Assembly (NCBI RefSeq): GCF_019049855.1
Contig: NZ_JAHLSY010000006.1
Location: 1 to 64,000, forward strand
Length of the DNA: 64,000 nt
Reading direction: 5' to 3'
Origin: Hydrogenophilus thiooxidans
Lineage (GTDB): Bacteria; Pseudomonadota; Gammaproteobacteria; Burkholderiales; Rhodocyclaceae
Part shown: piece by piece, positions 17,227-25,920 of the stretch
Layout of the letters: the number at the start of each line of letters is the position of its first letter
How positions within the stretch are numbered: position 1 is the stretch's first letter
Program-made: the position numbers and the translations under genes
The notes under the pieces: model-generated
Seen by the model: only the letters and a program-made list of their open reading frames with translations
Database searches by the model: none
Told to the model about the DNA's origin: nothing

Positions 17227-17992
17227 GGACGCTTCCTGCGCCCACCATCGCCAGTGAGAGCCATTGCGCGGTGGTGAGAAGGCTGCCGAACGCGGAGAAG
17301 ATGCCGGGGTCGGGGTTGCGGAAAAATTCGCAGAAGAAACGGACGCTGCCGTAGCCGACGAGAAACGCGGCTGCAACCATCCCGGTGGGACGCGGTCGGC
17401 GTGCAAACCACCAAAGAAAGAGAAAGAGGACGATCCCCTCCCCGAAGGCTTGGTAGAGTTGCGAGGGGTGGCGGGGAATCGTATCGACGTGGGGGTAGAT
17501 CATCGCCCACGGTAACCCTTCGGGCGCGGGGCGTCCCCAGAGTTCGCCGTTGATGAAGTTGCCGATGCGACCCAACCCCAGCCCAGGCGGAATGAGGGGG
17601 GCGACGAAGTCGGCAACCTGCCAAAAACTTTGGCCGGTGCGGCGCGCGTACCAGAGCATCGCGACGATGGCGCCGAGTAGCCCGCCGTGAAAGCTCATCC
17701 CCCCTTTCCAGATCGCCGCGATCTCGAGGGGGTGGGCAAAGTAGTAGGCGGGTTGGTAGAAGAGCACTTCGCCCAGTCTGCCGCCGACGATGATGCCGAT
17801 GACGCCCGCGGTGAGGAGCTGTTCCAGTCGCGCGGGGGACCAGAGGTCGGTGACCCCGAGCCGTTTCGCATGGCGAAGCCCCAGCCCATAGAACGCCACA
17901 AAACCGGCCAGATACATGAGGCCGTACCAACGGACGGTAAGCGGGCCCAGGTGAATCGCAACCGGGTCGATTTCGGGATAGAGGAGTGCCAT
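17183..17992 (-). CDS. lgt: Prolipoprotein diacylglyceryl transferase
   Basis: 269 residues, polytopic inner-membrane enzyme that transfers diacylglycerol to the lipobox Cys of prolipoproteins. RWYGLMYLAGFVAFYGLG, MSFHGGLLGAI (with the conserved His), and the signature GLGLGRIGNFINGELWGRP are visible, along with GYGSVRFFCEFFRNPD near the end. Start MALLYPEIDP has GAGG-type spacing upstream; the longer reading to 18112 overlaps the ilvD start. The 3' end overlaps the FAH gene on the other strand. Confidence 0.96.
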   Translation of the reverse strand: MALLYPEIDPVAIHLGPLTVRWYGLMYLAGFVAFYGLGLRHAKRLGVTDLWSPARLEQLLTAGVIGIIVGGRLGEVLFYQPAYYFAHPLEIAAIWKGGMSFHGGLLGAIVAMLWYARRTGQSFWQVADFVAPLIPPGLGLGRIGNFINGELWGRPAPEGLPWAMIYPHVDTIPRHPSQLYQAFGEGIVLFLFLWWFARRPRPTGMVAAAFLVGYGSVRFFCEFFRNPDPGIFSAFGSLLTTAQWLSLAMVGAGSVLMARARHSRQPPSS

Positions 17993-18051
17993 CGCGTTTC
18001 CTAGCGCAAAAGCGTTAGAATACGTGAAAAGCCTTGAAGCAGGAGAGCACC

Positions 18052-19902
18052 ATGCCGCAGTACCGTTCGCGAACGACGACCCATGGGCGCAACATGGCAG
18101 GCGCCCGCGCATTGTGGCGCGCCACCGGCGTCAAAGAGAGCGATTTCGGCAAACCGATCATCGCGATCGCCAACAGCTTCACCGAATTCGTCCCGGGGCA
18201 CGTCCATCTGCGCGACCTGGGTCGGATCGTTGCCGAAGCGATCGTCAAAGCGGGCGGTATCGCGAAAGAGTTCCACACGATCGCAATCGATGACGGAATT
18301 GCGATGGGGCACGGCGGGATGCTCTATTCGCTGCCAAGCCGCGAGCTCATCGCCGATTCGGTCGAATACATGGTAAACGCCCACTGCGCCGATGCGCTGG
18401 TCTGCATCTCCAACTGCGACAAGATCACCCCGGGGATGTTGATGGCGGCGCTGCGTCTCAACATTCCGACGATCTTCGTCTCTGGCGGTCCGATGGAGGC
18501 GGGAAAAGTGACGATCGGGGGTAAGACGGTGGCGCTCGACCTGGTCGATGCGATGGTCAAAGCGGCCGAAGACCAGGTAAGCGACGAAGAGGTGGCCGCG
18601 ATCGAACGCAGCGCCTGTCCCACCTGCGGTTCGTGCTCGGGGATGTTTACCGCGAACTCGATGAACTGTTTGACCGAAGCGTTGGGGCTGGCGCTACCGG
18701 GTAACGGCACGCTCGTTGCGACGCACGCTGATCGCGAGCGGCTCTTCCGCGAGGCGGGGCGGCGGATCGTTGAATTGACCAAACGCTATTACGAAGCGGA
18801 CGACGACACCGTGCTTCCGCGCTCGATCGCCACCTTTGCCGCGTTCGAAAACGCGATGGCGCTCGATGTTGCGATGGGCGGCAGCACCAACACGGTGCTC
18901 CACCTCTTGGCGGCGGCGCGCGAAGCGGGTGTCCCGTTTACGATGGCCGATATCGACCGCATCAGCCGTAAAGTTCCGTGTCTGTGCAAGGTGGCGCCGG
19001 CGGTGCCCGATGTCCATATCGAAGACGTCCATCGTGCCGGCGGCGTGATGGGTATTTTGGGCGAACTGCAGCGTGCGGGGCTTTTGGACGATTCGGTGCC
19101 CACCGTGCACAGTCCCACGCTCCGAGCGGCGCTTGCGCACTGGGACGTCAAGCAGACGGACGACCCGGAGGTGTTGCGCTTTTACCGCGCCGCGCCAGGC
19201 GGAATTCCAACAACGAAAGCCTTTTCTCAGGCTAACCGCTATCCTGAGCTCGATCTCGACCGCGCGCGCGGCGTGATCCGCGATCGCGCCCATGCCTTCA
19301 CCCAAGACGGTGGGCTTGCGGTGCTCTACGGGAACCTCGCGCCGAACGGATGCATCGTCAAAACCGCGGGGGTCGACGAGTCGATCTGGGTCTTCACAGG
19401 GCGGGCACGGGTCTTCGAAAGCCAAGAGGCGACGGTCGAGGCGATCCTTTCCGACCAGATCGTGCCGGGCGACGTCGTAGTGGTCCGCTACGAAGGGCCG
19501 AAAGGGGGGCCGGGCATGCAGGAGATGCTCTATCCCACGAGTTACCTCAAATCGAAAGGGTTGGGCAAGGTTTGTGCGCTCATCACCGATGGCCGCTTTT
19601 CGGGCGGAACTTCGGGGCTTTCGATCGGCCACGTTTCGCCCGAAGCGGCGTGCGGCGGTCCGATCGCGCTCGTCGAGGAGGGGGATACGATCGAGATCGA
19701 TATCCCCAACCGGCGGATCCACCTTGCGGTGAGCGACGAGACGCTCGCCAAGCGCCGTGCCGCGATGGAAGCGCGCGGCGCAAACGCGTGGAAGCCGGTA
19801 GCACGCAATCGTCCGGTCTCGGCGGCGTTGCGTGCCTACGCCGCGCTCACGACCAGCGCCGATACGGGTGCGGTTCGGGACGTGACGCAACTGGAGCGGT
19901 GA
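18052..19902 (+). CDS. ilvD: Dihydroxy-acid dehydratase
   Basis: 616 residues, full length. Fe-S dehydratase of branched-chain amino acid synthesis. Cluster cysteines lie in [12 protein letters not shown] and [18 protein letters not shown], with the third in the N-terminal half as expected. [12 protein letters not shown] and [14 protein letters not shown] are family blocks. Start [12 protein letters not shown] has AGGAGAGC before it. The coiled-coil gene follows 1 bp after the stop. The 59-bp gap to lgt must hold both promoters. Confidence 0.97.
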   Translation: MPQYRSRTTTHGRNMAGARALWRATGVKESDFGKPIIAIANSFTEFVPGHVHLRDLGRIVAEAIVKAGGIAKEFHTIAIDDGIAMGHGGMLYSLPSRELIADSVEYMVNAHCADALVCISNCDKITPGMLMAALRLNIPTIFVSGGPMEAGKVTIGGKTVALDLVDAMVKAAEDQVSDEEVAAIERSACPTCGSCSGMFTANSMNCLTEALGLALPGNGTLVATHADRERLFREAGRRIVELTKRYYEADDDTVLPRSIATFAAFENAMALDVAMGGSTNTVLHLLAAAREAGVPFTMADIDRISRKVPCLCKVAPAVPDVHIEDVHRAGGVMGILGELQRAGLLDDSVPTVHSPTLRAALAHWDVKQTDDPEVLRFYRAAPGGIPTTKAFSQANRYPELDLDRARGVIRDRAHAFTQDGGLAVLYGNLAPNGCIVKTAGVDESIWVFTGRARVFESQEATVEAILSDQIVPGDVVVVRYEGPKGGPGMQEMLYPTSYLKSKGLGKVCALITDGRFSGGTSGLSIGHVSPEAACGGPIALVEEGDTIEIDIPNRRIHLAVSDETLAKRRAAMEARGANAWKPVARNRPVSAALRAYAALTTSADTGAVRDVTQLER

Positions 19903-19903
19903 G

Positions 19904-20146
19904 ATGGAGCCCTTGCTTGCCGGGCTCGAAGAGAAGATCGAGCTGTTGGCGCAACAACTGACCGCGTCGCGGCAGGAGAACGCCCAACTGCGGCTCCAGG
20001 TGGCCGCACTGCAACAAGAGAACCGCCGTCTTCAAGCGACTGTGGCCACGGCGCGCACCGAAGTGGCCAAACAGCACGAACGGGTTGCGGCGCTGCGCGC
20101 CGAGATTCTGGCGTGGCTTGCGCGTGAGGAGCGGGACGATGGCTGA
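19904..20146 (+). CDS. Small coiled-coil protein of the ZapB/TIGR02449 kind
   Basis: 80 residues, almost wholly heptad-patterned: LEEKIELLAQQLTASRQENAQ, then LRLQVAALQQENRRLQ and VATARTEVAKQHERVAALRAEI. Small coiled-coil proteins of this type precede zapA in betaproteobacteria and are presumed to work in Z-ring assembly; the role is inferred from place and shape. It starts 1 bp after ilvD and overlaps zapA by 8 bp. Confidence 0.8.
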   Translation: MEPLLAGLEEKIELLAQQLTASRQENAQLRLQVAALQQENRRLQATVATARTEVAKQHERVAALRAEILAWLAREERDDG

Positions 20147-20444
20147 AGTGCGGGTCGAGGTGGCGCTGCGCGGCAAGACCTACCGACTGACCTGTGACGA
20201 AGCCGACGCGCCGCTATTGCAGGATGCGGCGCGCTTGCTTGACGAGCGGCTCGCGCGGTTGAGTGGTGAGGGGTTGAGCGGGGAAAAGCTGCTTCTTTGG
20301 GCGGCGTTTGAGATCGCAACGGAGCTCATCCGCACCCAACGGCACGAAGGGTTTGACATCGCGGCGTTTCAGCGTAGAATCGAGCGTATGGGTGCGCGGC
20401 TCGATCGGCTCTTGGCGGAGTGCCAGCCGCCTTTGCCGCGCTGA
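20139..20444 (+). CDS. zapA: Cell division protein ZapA
   Basis: 101 residues. Binds and bundles FtsZ. N-terminal domain VRVEVALRGKTYRLTCDEADAP and the helix DAARLLDERLARL, then the coiled-coil tail RRIERMGARLDRLLAE. It overlaps the upstream coiled-coil gene, has GAGGAGCGG before its ATG, and is followed by 6S RNA, the standard zapA-ssrS arrangement. Confidence 0.93.
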   Translation: MAEVRVEVALRGKTYRLTCDEADAPLLQDAARLLDERLARLSGEGLSGEKLLLWAAFEIATELIRTQRHEGFDIAAFQRRIERMGARLDRLLAECQPPLPR

Positions 20445-20452
20445 ACCGAGTG

Positions 20453-20634
20453 CTCCCTGCGGCGTTCGAGAAGGCTGTACGATCCTTGAACCAATAACGT
20501 GACGATTGGTCGCCGACCCAGACGTCGCCGGTGTGCGTGTGCTTTGGGTAGGTACGCGCCTAATGGCGACGGGAACGCGACCCTCCTGAACCGCAGGTTC
20601 AGGTCACTCAGCCGGACCGGCGCTGCGGGGCTTT
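20453..20634 (+). ncRNA. ssrS: 6S RNA
   Basis: About 180 nt directly after zapA. A closing stem is formed by CCCTGCGGCG (20455-20464) pairing along its whole length (with G-T) to CGCTGCGGGG (20621-20630). Internal 6S features are TCCTTGAACC near the 5' side and the 3' hairpin CTGAACC-GCA-GGTTCAG (about 20585-20602). A T-run follows. 6S RNA mimics an open promoter to hold sigma70 RNA polymerase. The ends are approximate. Confidence 0.85.
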
Positions 20635-20640
20635 TTTTCT
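20629..20640 (+). terminator. T-run after 6S RNA
   Basis: GGGGCTTTTTTTCT follows the 6S closing stem, so the stem itself may serve as the terminator hairpin. Confidence 0.5.
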
Positions 20641-20647
20641 TGCGCAA

Positions 20648-21457
20648 ATGGACTTCTGGTGGCTTGCTTACCCGGTGCTTGGGGTATTCGTTGGGCTTTT
20701 CGCCGGTCTGTTGGGCGTGGGCGGCGGCGCGATCATGGTTCCGGTTTTGACCACGCTCTTTGCCTATCAGGGGTTTTCCCCTGAGGTCGTGGTCCATATG
20801 GCGCTTGGCTCGTCGATGGCCGGGATCGTCCTCACCTCGCTTGCAAGCGCCCGAACCCACTACCAACACCAGGCGGTACGCACCGACGCCCTCATCCCAA
20901 TGGCAAGCGGCGTGCTGTTCGGTACCTTCGCCGCCGCTTTCGTCGCGTCCCTGATTCCCAGTCGCTTCCTCGCGATTTTTTTTGCCTGCTTTATCGCCTA
21001 CGTCTCATTGCAAATGTTTCTCAATTTGAAACCGAAGCCGACGCGCCAACTTCCGGGCTGGCTGGGGCTCGGATCCGCCGGGTTCGTGATCGGCGCCGTT
21101 TCTGCGCTGGTCGCGATCGGCGGGGGGACGCTCACGGTGCCGTTCCTCACATGGTGCAACGTCCCGGTGGCGCACGCGATCGGCACTTCGGCCGCGCTGG
21201 GGATCCCCATTTCGCTCACCGGAACGATCGGCTACGCGATCAACGGGTGGCATGACCCCAACGTGCCGCCCCTTTCGTTGGGCTACGTCTATTTGCCTGC
21301 GGTGATTGGGGTGAGCGCAACGAGCATCGTGACCGCGCCAATCGGTGCGCGTTGGGCGCACCGCTTGCCCGTTCCGGTGCTGAAACGGATTTTCGCCGGG
21401 GTTCTGCTCTTGCTGTTGGCAAAGATGTTGTGGACCCTCTACGGGAGCGGGGGATGA
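20648..21457 (+). CDS. TSUP-family membrane transporter (TauE/SafE)
   Basis: 269 residues, about eight helices in two repeats. The repeat marks are GLFAGLLGVGGGAIMVPVL near residue 20 and GAVSALVAIGGGTLTVPFL near 155. The family moves sulfite, sulfonates or other organic anions out or in; the substrate here is unknown. It begins 8 bp after the 6S T-run, where 5-formyltetrahydrofolate cyclo-ligase often stands. Overlaps queF by 4 bp. Confidence 0.9.
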   Translation: MDFWWLAYPVLGVFVGLFAGLLGVGGGAIMVPVLTTLFAYQGFSPEVVVHMALGSSMAGIVLTSLASARTHYQHQAVRTDALIPMASGVLFGTFAAAFVASLIPSRFLAIFFACFIAYVSLQMFLNLKPKPTRQLPGWLGLGSAGFVIGAVSALVAIGGGTLTVPFLTWCNVPVAHAIGTSAALGIPISLTGTIGYAINGWHDPNVPPLSLGYVYLPAVIGVSATSIVTAPIGARWAHRLPVPVLKRIFAGVLLLLLAKMLWTLYGSGG

Positions 21458-22275
21458 GCGGGTTGTTGCTCGGGCAGACGGTCGCTGTACCCGAGGGATA
21501 CGCGCCTCAACTGCTGACACCGATCGCGCGGGCCATTGGGCGTGCGACGTTGGGTGATGCACTGCCGCAGTGGGTCGGTGAAGACCGCTGGTATGGGTAC
21601 GAATGCTCGTGGCTCGACGTGAACGGAAAACCGCAAGCAGCGGTGATTGAAATCGGGGTGCCTGCCGATTCCCCCTATTTGATCGAATCGAAGTCGCTCA
21701 AGCTCTACTTGAACGGTTTTAACCAGATACGCTGTGGCTCTGGGGATGCGCTTGCTGCGCGCATTGAGGCGGATCTTACCGCGGTAGCCAACGCGCCCGT
21801 TCGCGTTCTGCTCCACCCGCTTGCGCACTTTTCTCGCGCGGTCGCGTCCGATTTCGCCGACCCCGAAGCGCTCTGTTTGGATACGGTCCCTGCAACCGAT
21901 TTCTGCTACCACTACGATCCCACGCTGCTTGCCCTCAGCAGTTCCGTCCCTTCGGAGCAGCGCTTCGTGATGCAGACGTTCCGTTCGCTCTGTCCTGTCA
22001 CTGCTCAGCCCGATTGGGCGAGCCTCTACCTGCGCTGTTTTGGGCCGAGCGTCGATCCGGCGGCGCTTTTGCGTTACCTCGTTGCGTTTCGCTGTCACGC
22101 GGAATTCCATGAGCAGTGCATCGAGCGAATCTATACCGATCTGTGGCGTCTGGGCATGAGCGAGCTGTTGGTCTGGGGGCGCTTTTTGCGTCGCGGCGGA
22201 CTTGAGATCAACCCGCTGCGCGCAAGTAGCGAAGCGTGGCTGCCGCGTCACTGGGTGGCCGATTCGCGGCAGTGA
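21454..22275 (+). CDS. queF: NADPH-dependent 7-cyano-7-deazaguanine reductase (long QueF)
   Basis: 273 residues, the two-module E. coli type (282). It reduces preQ0 to preQ1 in queuosine synthesis. NADPH-side motif ESKSLKLYLNGFNQ at 78-91; catalytic Cys180 and Asp187 in SLCPVTAQPDW; FHEQCIERIYTDL holds the late conserved Glu. Start at ATG 21454 overlaps the TSUP stop (ATGA). Confidence 0.95.
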   Translation: MSGLLLGQTVAVPEGYAPQLLTPIARAIGRATLGDALPQWVGEDRWYGYECSWLDVNGKPQAAVIEIGVPADSPYLIESKSLKLYLNGFNQIRCGSGDALAARIEADLTAVANAPVRVLLHPLAHFSRAVASDFADPEALCLDTVPATDFCYHYDPTLLALSSSVPSEQRFVMQTFRSLCPVTAQPDWASLYLRCFGPSVDPAALLRYLVAFRCHAEFHEQCIERIYTDLWRLGMSELLVWGRFLRRGGLEINPLRASSEAWLPRHWVADSRQ

Positions 22276-22297
22276 GCTACTTGGGATGTAGCAAGGG

Positions 22298-22327
22298 TTG
22301 CTTTCCGCATCCTTTTGCGCGTACAAT
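22298..22327 (+). promoter_or_regulatory. Sigma70-like promoter of the cytochrome c-552 gene
   Basis: TTGCTT (22298-22303), 18-bp spacer, TACAAT (22322-22327). Start of transcription would fall near 22334, leaving a short leader with AAGGAAGGAG before the ATG. Confidence 0.55.
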
Positions 22328-22365
22328 GTCTTGAAATTTTTTTCATTGACCGAAAGGAAGGAGCC

Positions 22366-22677
22366 ATGATGAAAAAAATCGCGCAACTGTTGGCGGTAGC
22401 GGGTGTGCTTGCCGTTTCTGCGGCACCGGCGATCGCGGATCAAGCTCTGGCGCAAGCGAAAGGGTGCATGGCGTGCCATGCGCTCGACAAGAAAATGGTC
22501 GGTCCGGCCTATAAGGATGTCGCGAATAAATACAGCGAAGCCGATGTGCCCAAGCTCGTTGAGAAAGTGAAGAAGGGCGGCTCTGGCGTCTGGGGACCGG
22601 TGCCGATGCCGCCGCACCCTCAAGTGGCCGAAGCGGATATCGAAAAGATCGTCCGCTGGGTGCTCACCCTCAAGTGA
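22366..22677 (+). CDS. Cytochrome c-552 (cytochrome c8 / c551 class)
   Basis: 103 residues. Signal peptide MMKKIAQLLAVAGVLAVSAA cut after AIA, leaving a 79-residue mature protein from Asp25. Heme site C34-M-A-C37-H38; axial Met81 in GPVPMPPHP, with GGSGVWG before it. A periplasmic electron carrier. The sequence is very like the thermostable cytochrome c-552 of Hydrogenophilus thermoluteolus as I recall it. ATG 22366 or 22369, both in good range of AAGGAAGGAG. Monocistronic: own promoter before and terminator after. Confidence 0.95.
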   Translation: MMKKIAQLLAVAGVLAVSAAPAIADQALAQAKGCMACHALDKKMVGPAYKDVANKYSEADVPKLVEKVKKGGSGVWGPVPMPPHPQVAEADIEKIVRWVLTLK

Positions 22678-22726
22678 TCGCGGTGCGCGCGTTTCGGCAC
22701 CGCACCGAAACGCCCGTGGCGCGCCC

Positions 22727-22764
22727 AAAACCCGCCATCGCGATACCCGCGAGGGCGGGTTTTT
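22727..22764. terminator. Bidirectional terminator after the cytochrome gene
   Basis: AAAACCCGCC (22727-22736) pairs with GGCGGGTTTTT (22754-22764). The A-run and T-run on either side let it serve both the cytochrome gene and the convergent EAL-HDOD gene. Confidence 0.8.
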
Positions 22765-23903
22765 CATTGGTTGATCTGGTCGGCAAATTCCAGCGCTTGA
22801 AGGAGCGCCTGGTTGTGCACGGCGCTGGCGACCCCTAAGCTTTCGGCCTGGGCGATCAAGCGGGCGGGTGAGGCGCTTTCGCTCGCTTCGGCAAGCGCCA
22901 AGAGCGGCGCATAGGGCCCATCTCGCTGAATGAGCGCCGCTTTGACCGCTTCCGGTAAGGTGAGCGGCTCCAGCGACGCTTCTGGGGGTTCCCCCGTCAA
23001 TTGCGGCAGGATCGAGAAAAGCCCGCAGAGAAAAAGCGCTTCGGCCTCGTCGGCAGCGAAAAACTCTGCGGCGAGCCGTTCCAGATAGCGCGCGCGCGTC
23101 AATGCCGTCTGCGCAAGCGCTGGCATTTCGGGGTGTTCGTGGCTATGGACCAAGAGCACCGAGAGCCAGCGCAGCAGCGGTCGGTAGCCGAGAATGCTCA
23201 CCGCATGGCGAAACGAGGTGATCTCCATCCTTAGGCCCATCGCGGGCGAATTGAGGTAGCGCAGCAGCCGGTAGCCGAGCGCGACATCCCGCTTGAGCAC
23301 GGTCTCTAACGCTGCGATCTCGGCGTCTTGTTGCAGGAGCGCGATGAGCTGCAGCACCGTGGTGCGCGCCGGAGCCGGTTCGCGCTGGGTATTGGGGAGC
23401 GCCTCTTTGAGGAAGAACCACCCGCACACGCCGGCAAAACGGTCTAACGCCGTTTGCGCCGCAGCACGCGACGGCACCCCCCACGCCAACGCAACACCGG
23501 GCGCAGCCTCAGGGCTTTGGCATTTGCGCCAGTCGACGAGTGAAAAGCGCCACGGCCCGTCGGGGTAGGCGCTCACCCCATCGTACCAGGCAAGACAAAG
23601 CGGTGTCTCTTGCTGGACACAGTGGTCGATCAGCTGTTGCGTGGCCGGAATGGTGAGCGCCTGTTGGGGGATTTCGAGGAAGGTGTTCTCTGGCCATGCC
23701 CACGACAAAAGTTTGACGCTGGGTGGTAGCCGCATCAGCGACAACAGCACGGCGTGCGACTGGGGCCAGGACGGCGCAAGCGCCGCAAGCGTCTGGAGCG
23801 CCTGCTCCGTGGTGCTCGCGTGCAGGCAGAGGCGGTTCGCGGTGATCTGAAAGCGGCGATTGAGCGCCGGTTCGCGGGTGAGGTAAGCAAGAGCTGGGGT
23901 CAT
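22764..23903 (-). CDS. Degenerate EAL plus HDOD domain protein
   Basis: 379 residues. Residues 1 to about 180 resemble an EAL-type phosphodiesterase fold that has lost the catalytic EAL and metal motifs. Residues 185-375 are an HDOD domain (TTVLQLIALLQQDAEIAALETVLKRD, GYRLLRYLNSPAMGL, SFRHAVSILGYRPLLRWLSVLL). This YuxH/CdgJ-like layout is linked to motility and surface-behaviour signalling, without c-di-GMP cleavage. Start 23903 overlaps the reductase stop by ATGA. The stop lies in the shared terminator. Confidence 0.85.
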   Translation of the reverse strand: MTPALAYLTREPALNRRFQITANRLCLHASTTEQALQTLAALAPSWPQSHAVLLSLMRLPPSVKLLSWAWPENTFLEIPQQALTIPATQQLIDHCVQQETPLCLAWYDGVSAYPDGPWRFSLVDWRKCQSPEAAPGVALAWGVPSRAAAQTALDRFAGVCGWFFLKEALPNTQREPAPARTTVLQLIALLQQDAEIAALETVLKRDVALGYRLLRYLNSPAMGLRMEITSFRHAVSILGYRPLLRWLSVLLVHSHEHPEMPALAQTALTRARYLERLAAEFFAADEAEALFLCGLFSILPQLTGEPPEASLEPLTLPEAVKAALIQRDGPYAPLLALAEASESASPARLIAQAESLGVASAVHNQALLQALEFADQINQ

Positions 23904-24919
23904 GGCGCTGGGGATTGAAAGGTGAACGCGTCGGCGAAAAAGGCGTCTTCCGGCAGGTTCGCGGCTCGGAAGCGGGCGCGTGCGGCTTCAACCATGGCGG
24001 GGGAGCCGCAGACGTAGGCGTCGTACGCCGTGAGGTCGCTGAGCTCAGCAACGACTGTGTCCGGTACCAATCCGGTTCGCCCCGTCCAGTCGGGGGCCCG
24101 CTCCGGCTCCGAGATCACCGGGCGATAATCGAGCCACGGATAGGATTCGGCAAACGCCCGCAACCAGGCATCGCGGTAGAGCCCAGCGGGGGTACGCGCA
24201 CCGAAATAGCAGCGCACCGGTTCCTGAGGGGGAGCACCGGCAGCCAGTTCCTGCAGAAGCGATTGGATCGGCGCAAAACCGGTCCCTCCTGCGACGAAAA
24301 GAAGCGGCCGCGCGCGCGATTTCAGGGTAAAACTTCCGAACGGCCCTTCCAGGCGCCACACCGTTTTGGGGGCGGTTTCGGTGAAGACTTTCGGCGTGAA
24401 ACGGCCGCCAGGCACCAACCGGATGTGGAGTTCGAGAAAACCGCCGTGGTCGGGTGCCGACGCGATCGAAAAGCTGCGGCGCGCGCCGTCAGGGAGGAGC
24501 ACATCGACGTACTGGCCGGCGCGAAAGCGAAAATCGAGGCTTGCCGGCAGTTTGAGCGTGACGATCGCAACGTCGTCGATCTTTTCGATCGTTTCGACGC
24601 GCGCTGGGAATTTGTGAATGGGCAGATCGTCGGCGCGGCGCAGCCCCCGCACTTCGATCGTCAAATCGGATCTGGGGTAGGCCTTGCAAAGCAGGGCCCA
24701 GCCGGCTGTGCGTTCGTCGTCGGTCAAAACGCCCGGTGCGATCCCCTTCAATTCCACGGTGCCGTTCACAACGCGCGCGCGGCAGGCGCCACACGCCCCG
24801 TCACGGCAGCCGTACGGCACAGTGAGGCCTGCGCGCAGCGCAGCGTCGAGCACCGTTTCGTCGGGCGCAGCGGTAAAGGTGGCGTCGGGATGGTTGGCGA
24901 TCTGGATCGTATGCGTCAT
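23900..24919 (-). CDS. Ferredoxin-domain NAD(P)H reductase (CDP-6-deoxy-glucoseen reductase-like)
   Basis: 339 residues. An N-terminal plant-type 2Fe-2S ferredoxin domain with cysteines in YGCRDGACGACRARV (about 37-48) and a fourth in LLCKAYP. Then an FAD domain (RAGQYVDVLLPDGARRSFSIAS) and an NAD domain (LLFVAGGTGFAPIQSLL, CGSPAMVEAA). An electron-transfer module to an unknown oxygenase or other acceptor; the CDP-sugar name is only by similarity. Start at 24919; longer readings overlap the divergent SDR gene. Clusters with SDR and hemJ genes as in other betaproteobacteria. Confidence 0.9.
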   Translation of the reverse strand: MTHTIQIANHPDATFTAAPDETVLDAALRAGLTVPYGCRDGACGACRARVVNGTVELKGIAPGVLTDDERTAGWALLCKAYPRSDLTIEVRGLRRADDLPIHKFPARVETIEKIDDVAIVTLKLPASLDFRFRAGQYVDVLLPDGARRSFSIASAPDHGGFLELHIRLVPGGRFTPKVFTETAPKTVWRLEGPFGSFTLKSRARPLLFVAGGTGFAPIQSLLQELAAGAPPQEPVRCYFGARTPAGLYRDAWLRAFAESYPWLDYRPVISEPERAPDWTGRTGLVPDTVVAELSDLTAYDAYVCGSPAMVEAARARFRAANLPEDAFFADAFTFQSPAP

Positions 24920-24975
24920 AAAACGTCGCGTGCGATAATCGGAATGCTTTATTGTACGGGAAGAGGGACGCGAAC

Positions 24976-25920
24976 GTGACGGTCCGGGTGTTGATCGTGG
25001 GCGGGGGGGATGTGGCGTTGCGCGCAGCGCGCGCGTTGGCGCCGCGCGTCCAGTTTTGGGTGGTGGTGCGGGATCCCGCAAAAAGCGCCGCGTGGCGGGC
25101 GCTGGGTGCGCGCGTGCAGGTGGCCGATCTCGACTGCTGGCGGTCGTTGGCGCGAATCGGTGCGGCAGTGGATCAGGTCTGGGTCTCGGCACCGCCTGCG
25201 GGGGATGCGCGGGGTGACCCCCGCACCCGTCATCTGCAGGCAGCGCTGCGGCGAAGCACCGCCCGAAGCAAGCCACGCGGCCCGGCGCGGCGTTACCATC
25301 TCGCTTCCCGTCCGCGTGTGGTCTATCTCAGCACGAGCGGGGTCTATGGGGACCGAAAGGGGGCGTGGGTGCGCGAAAGCGACCCGGTCGCCCCCCAAAC
25401 GGCGCGCGCAGCGCGGCGGGTCGCGGCGGAGCGGTTGTGGCGCGATTGGGCGAAACGGGGGGGTTGGGCGGTGCGGCTGCGCGTACCCGGGATTTATGCC
25501 GCCGAACGCTTGCCGGTGGAGCGGTTGCGGCGCGGCGATCCGGCGATTTGCGCCGAATCGGATAGCGTCAGCAACCACATCCATGCCGACGATCTGGCGC
25601 GGTTTCTTTGGATCGCTGGGTGGCGCGGCAAGAACGGGCGGGTCTATCACGCCTCGGACGATCAACCGCTACCGATGGGGGCGTGGTTCGATGCGGTGGC
25701 CGATGCGGTTGGACTCCCCCGCCCACCACGTCTTCCCAGGGAAGCGGTATTGGCACGCGTCGGCCCGATGATGGCGTCGTTTCTGGCCGAAAGCCGACGG
25801 CTGCGTAACGACCGCCTCAAACGGGAACTCCGGCTGCGTTTGCGCTATCCCACGGTTTTTGCTTGGCTTACGAAAGCGATCTGGAAAGAAAGGGGGGAAT
25901 CGTGCTCTACGGCGTCGTGA
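24976..25920 (+). CDS. NAD(P)-binding epimerase/SDR protein (YeeZ-like)
   Basis: 314 residues. An N-terminal nucleotide-binding motif VLIVGGGDVALRAARALAP and the YLSTSGVYGDRKGAWVRE region mark an atypical SDR, with RVPGIYAAERLP and HIHADDLARFLWIA. The true substrate is unknown. The start is GTG 24976 with AGAGGGA before it; a TTG at 24952 is less likely. Unusually Arg-rich. It overlaps the hemJ-like gene by 19 bp. Confidence 0.82.
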   Translation: MTVRVLIVGGGDVALRAARALAPRVQFWVVVRDPAKSAAWRALGARVQVADLDCWRSLARIGAAVDQVWVSAPPAGDARGDPRTRHLQAALRRSTARSKPRGPARRYHLASRPRVVYLSTSGVYGDRKGAWVRESDPVAPQTARAARRVAAERLWRDWAKRGGWAVRLRVPGIYAAERLPVERLRRGDPAICAESDSVSNHIHADDLARFLWIAGWRGKNGRVYHASDDQPLPMGAWFDAVADAVGLPRPPRLPREAVLARVGPMMASFLAESRRLRNDRLKRELRLRLRYPTVFAWLTKAIWKERGESCSTAS

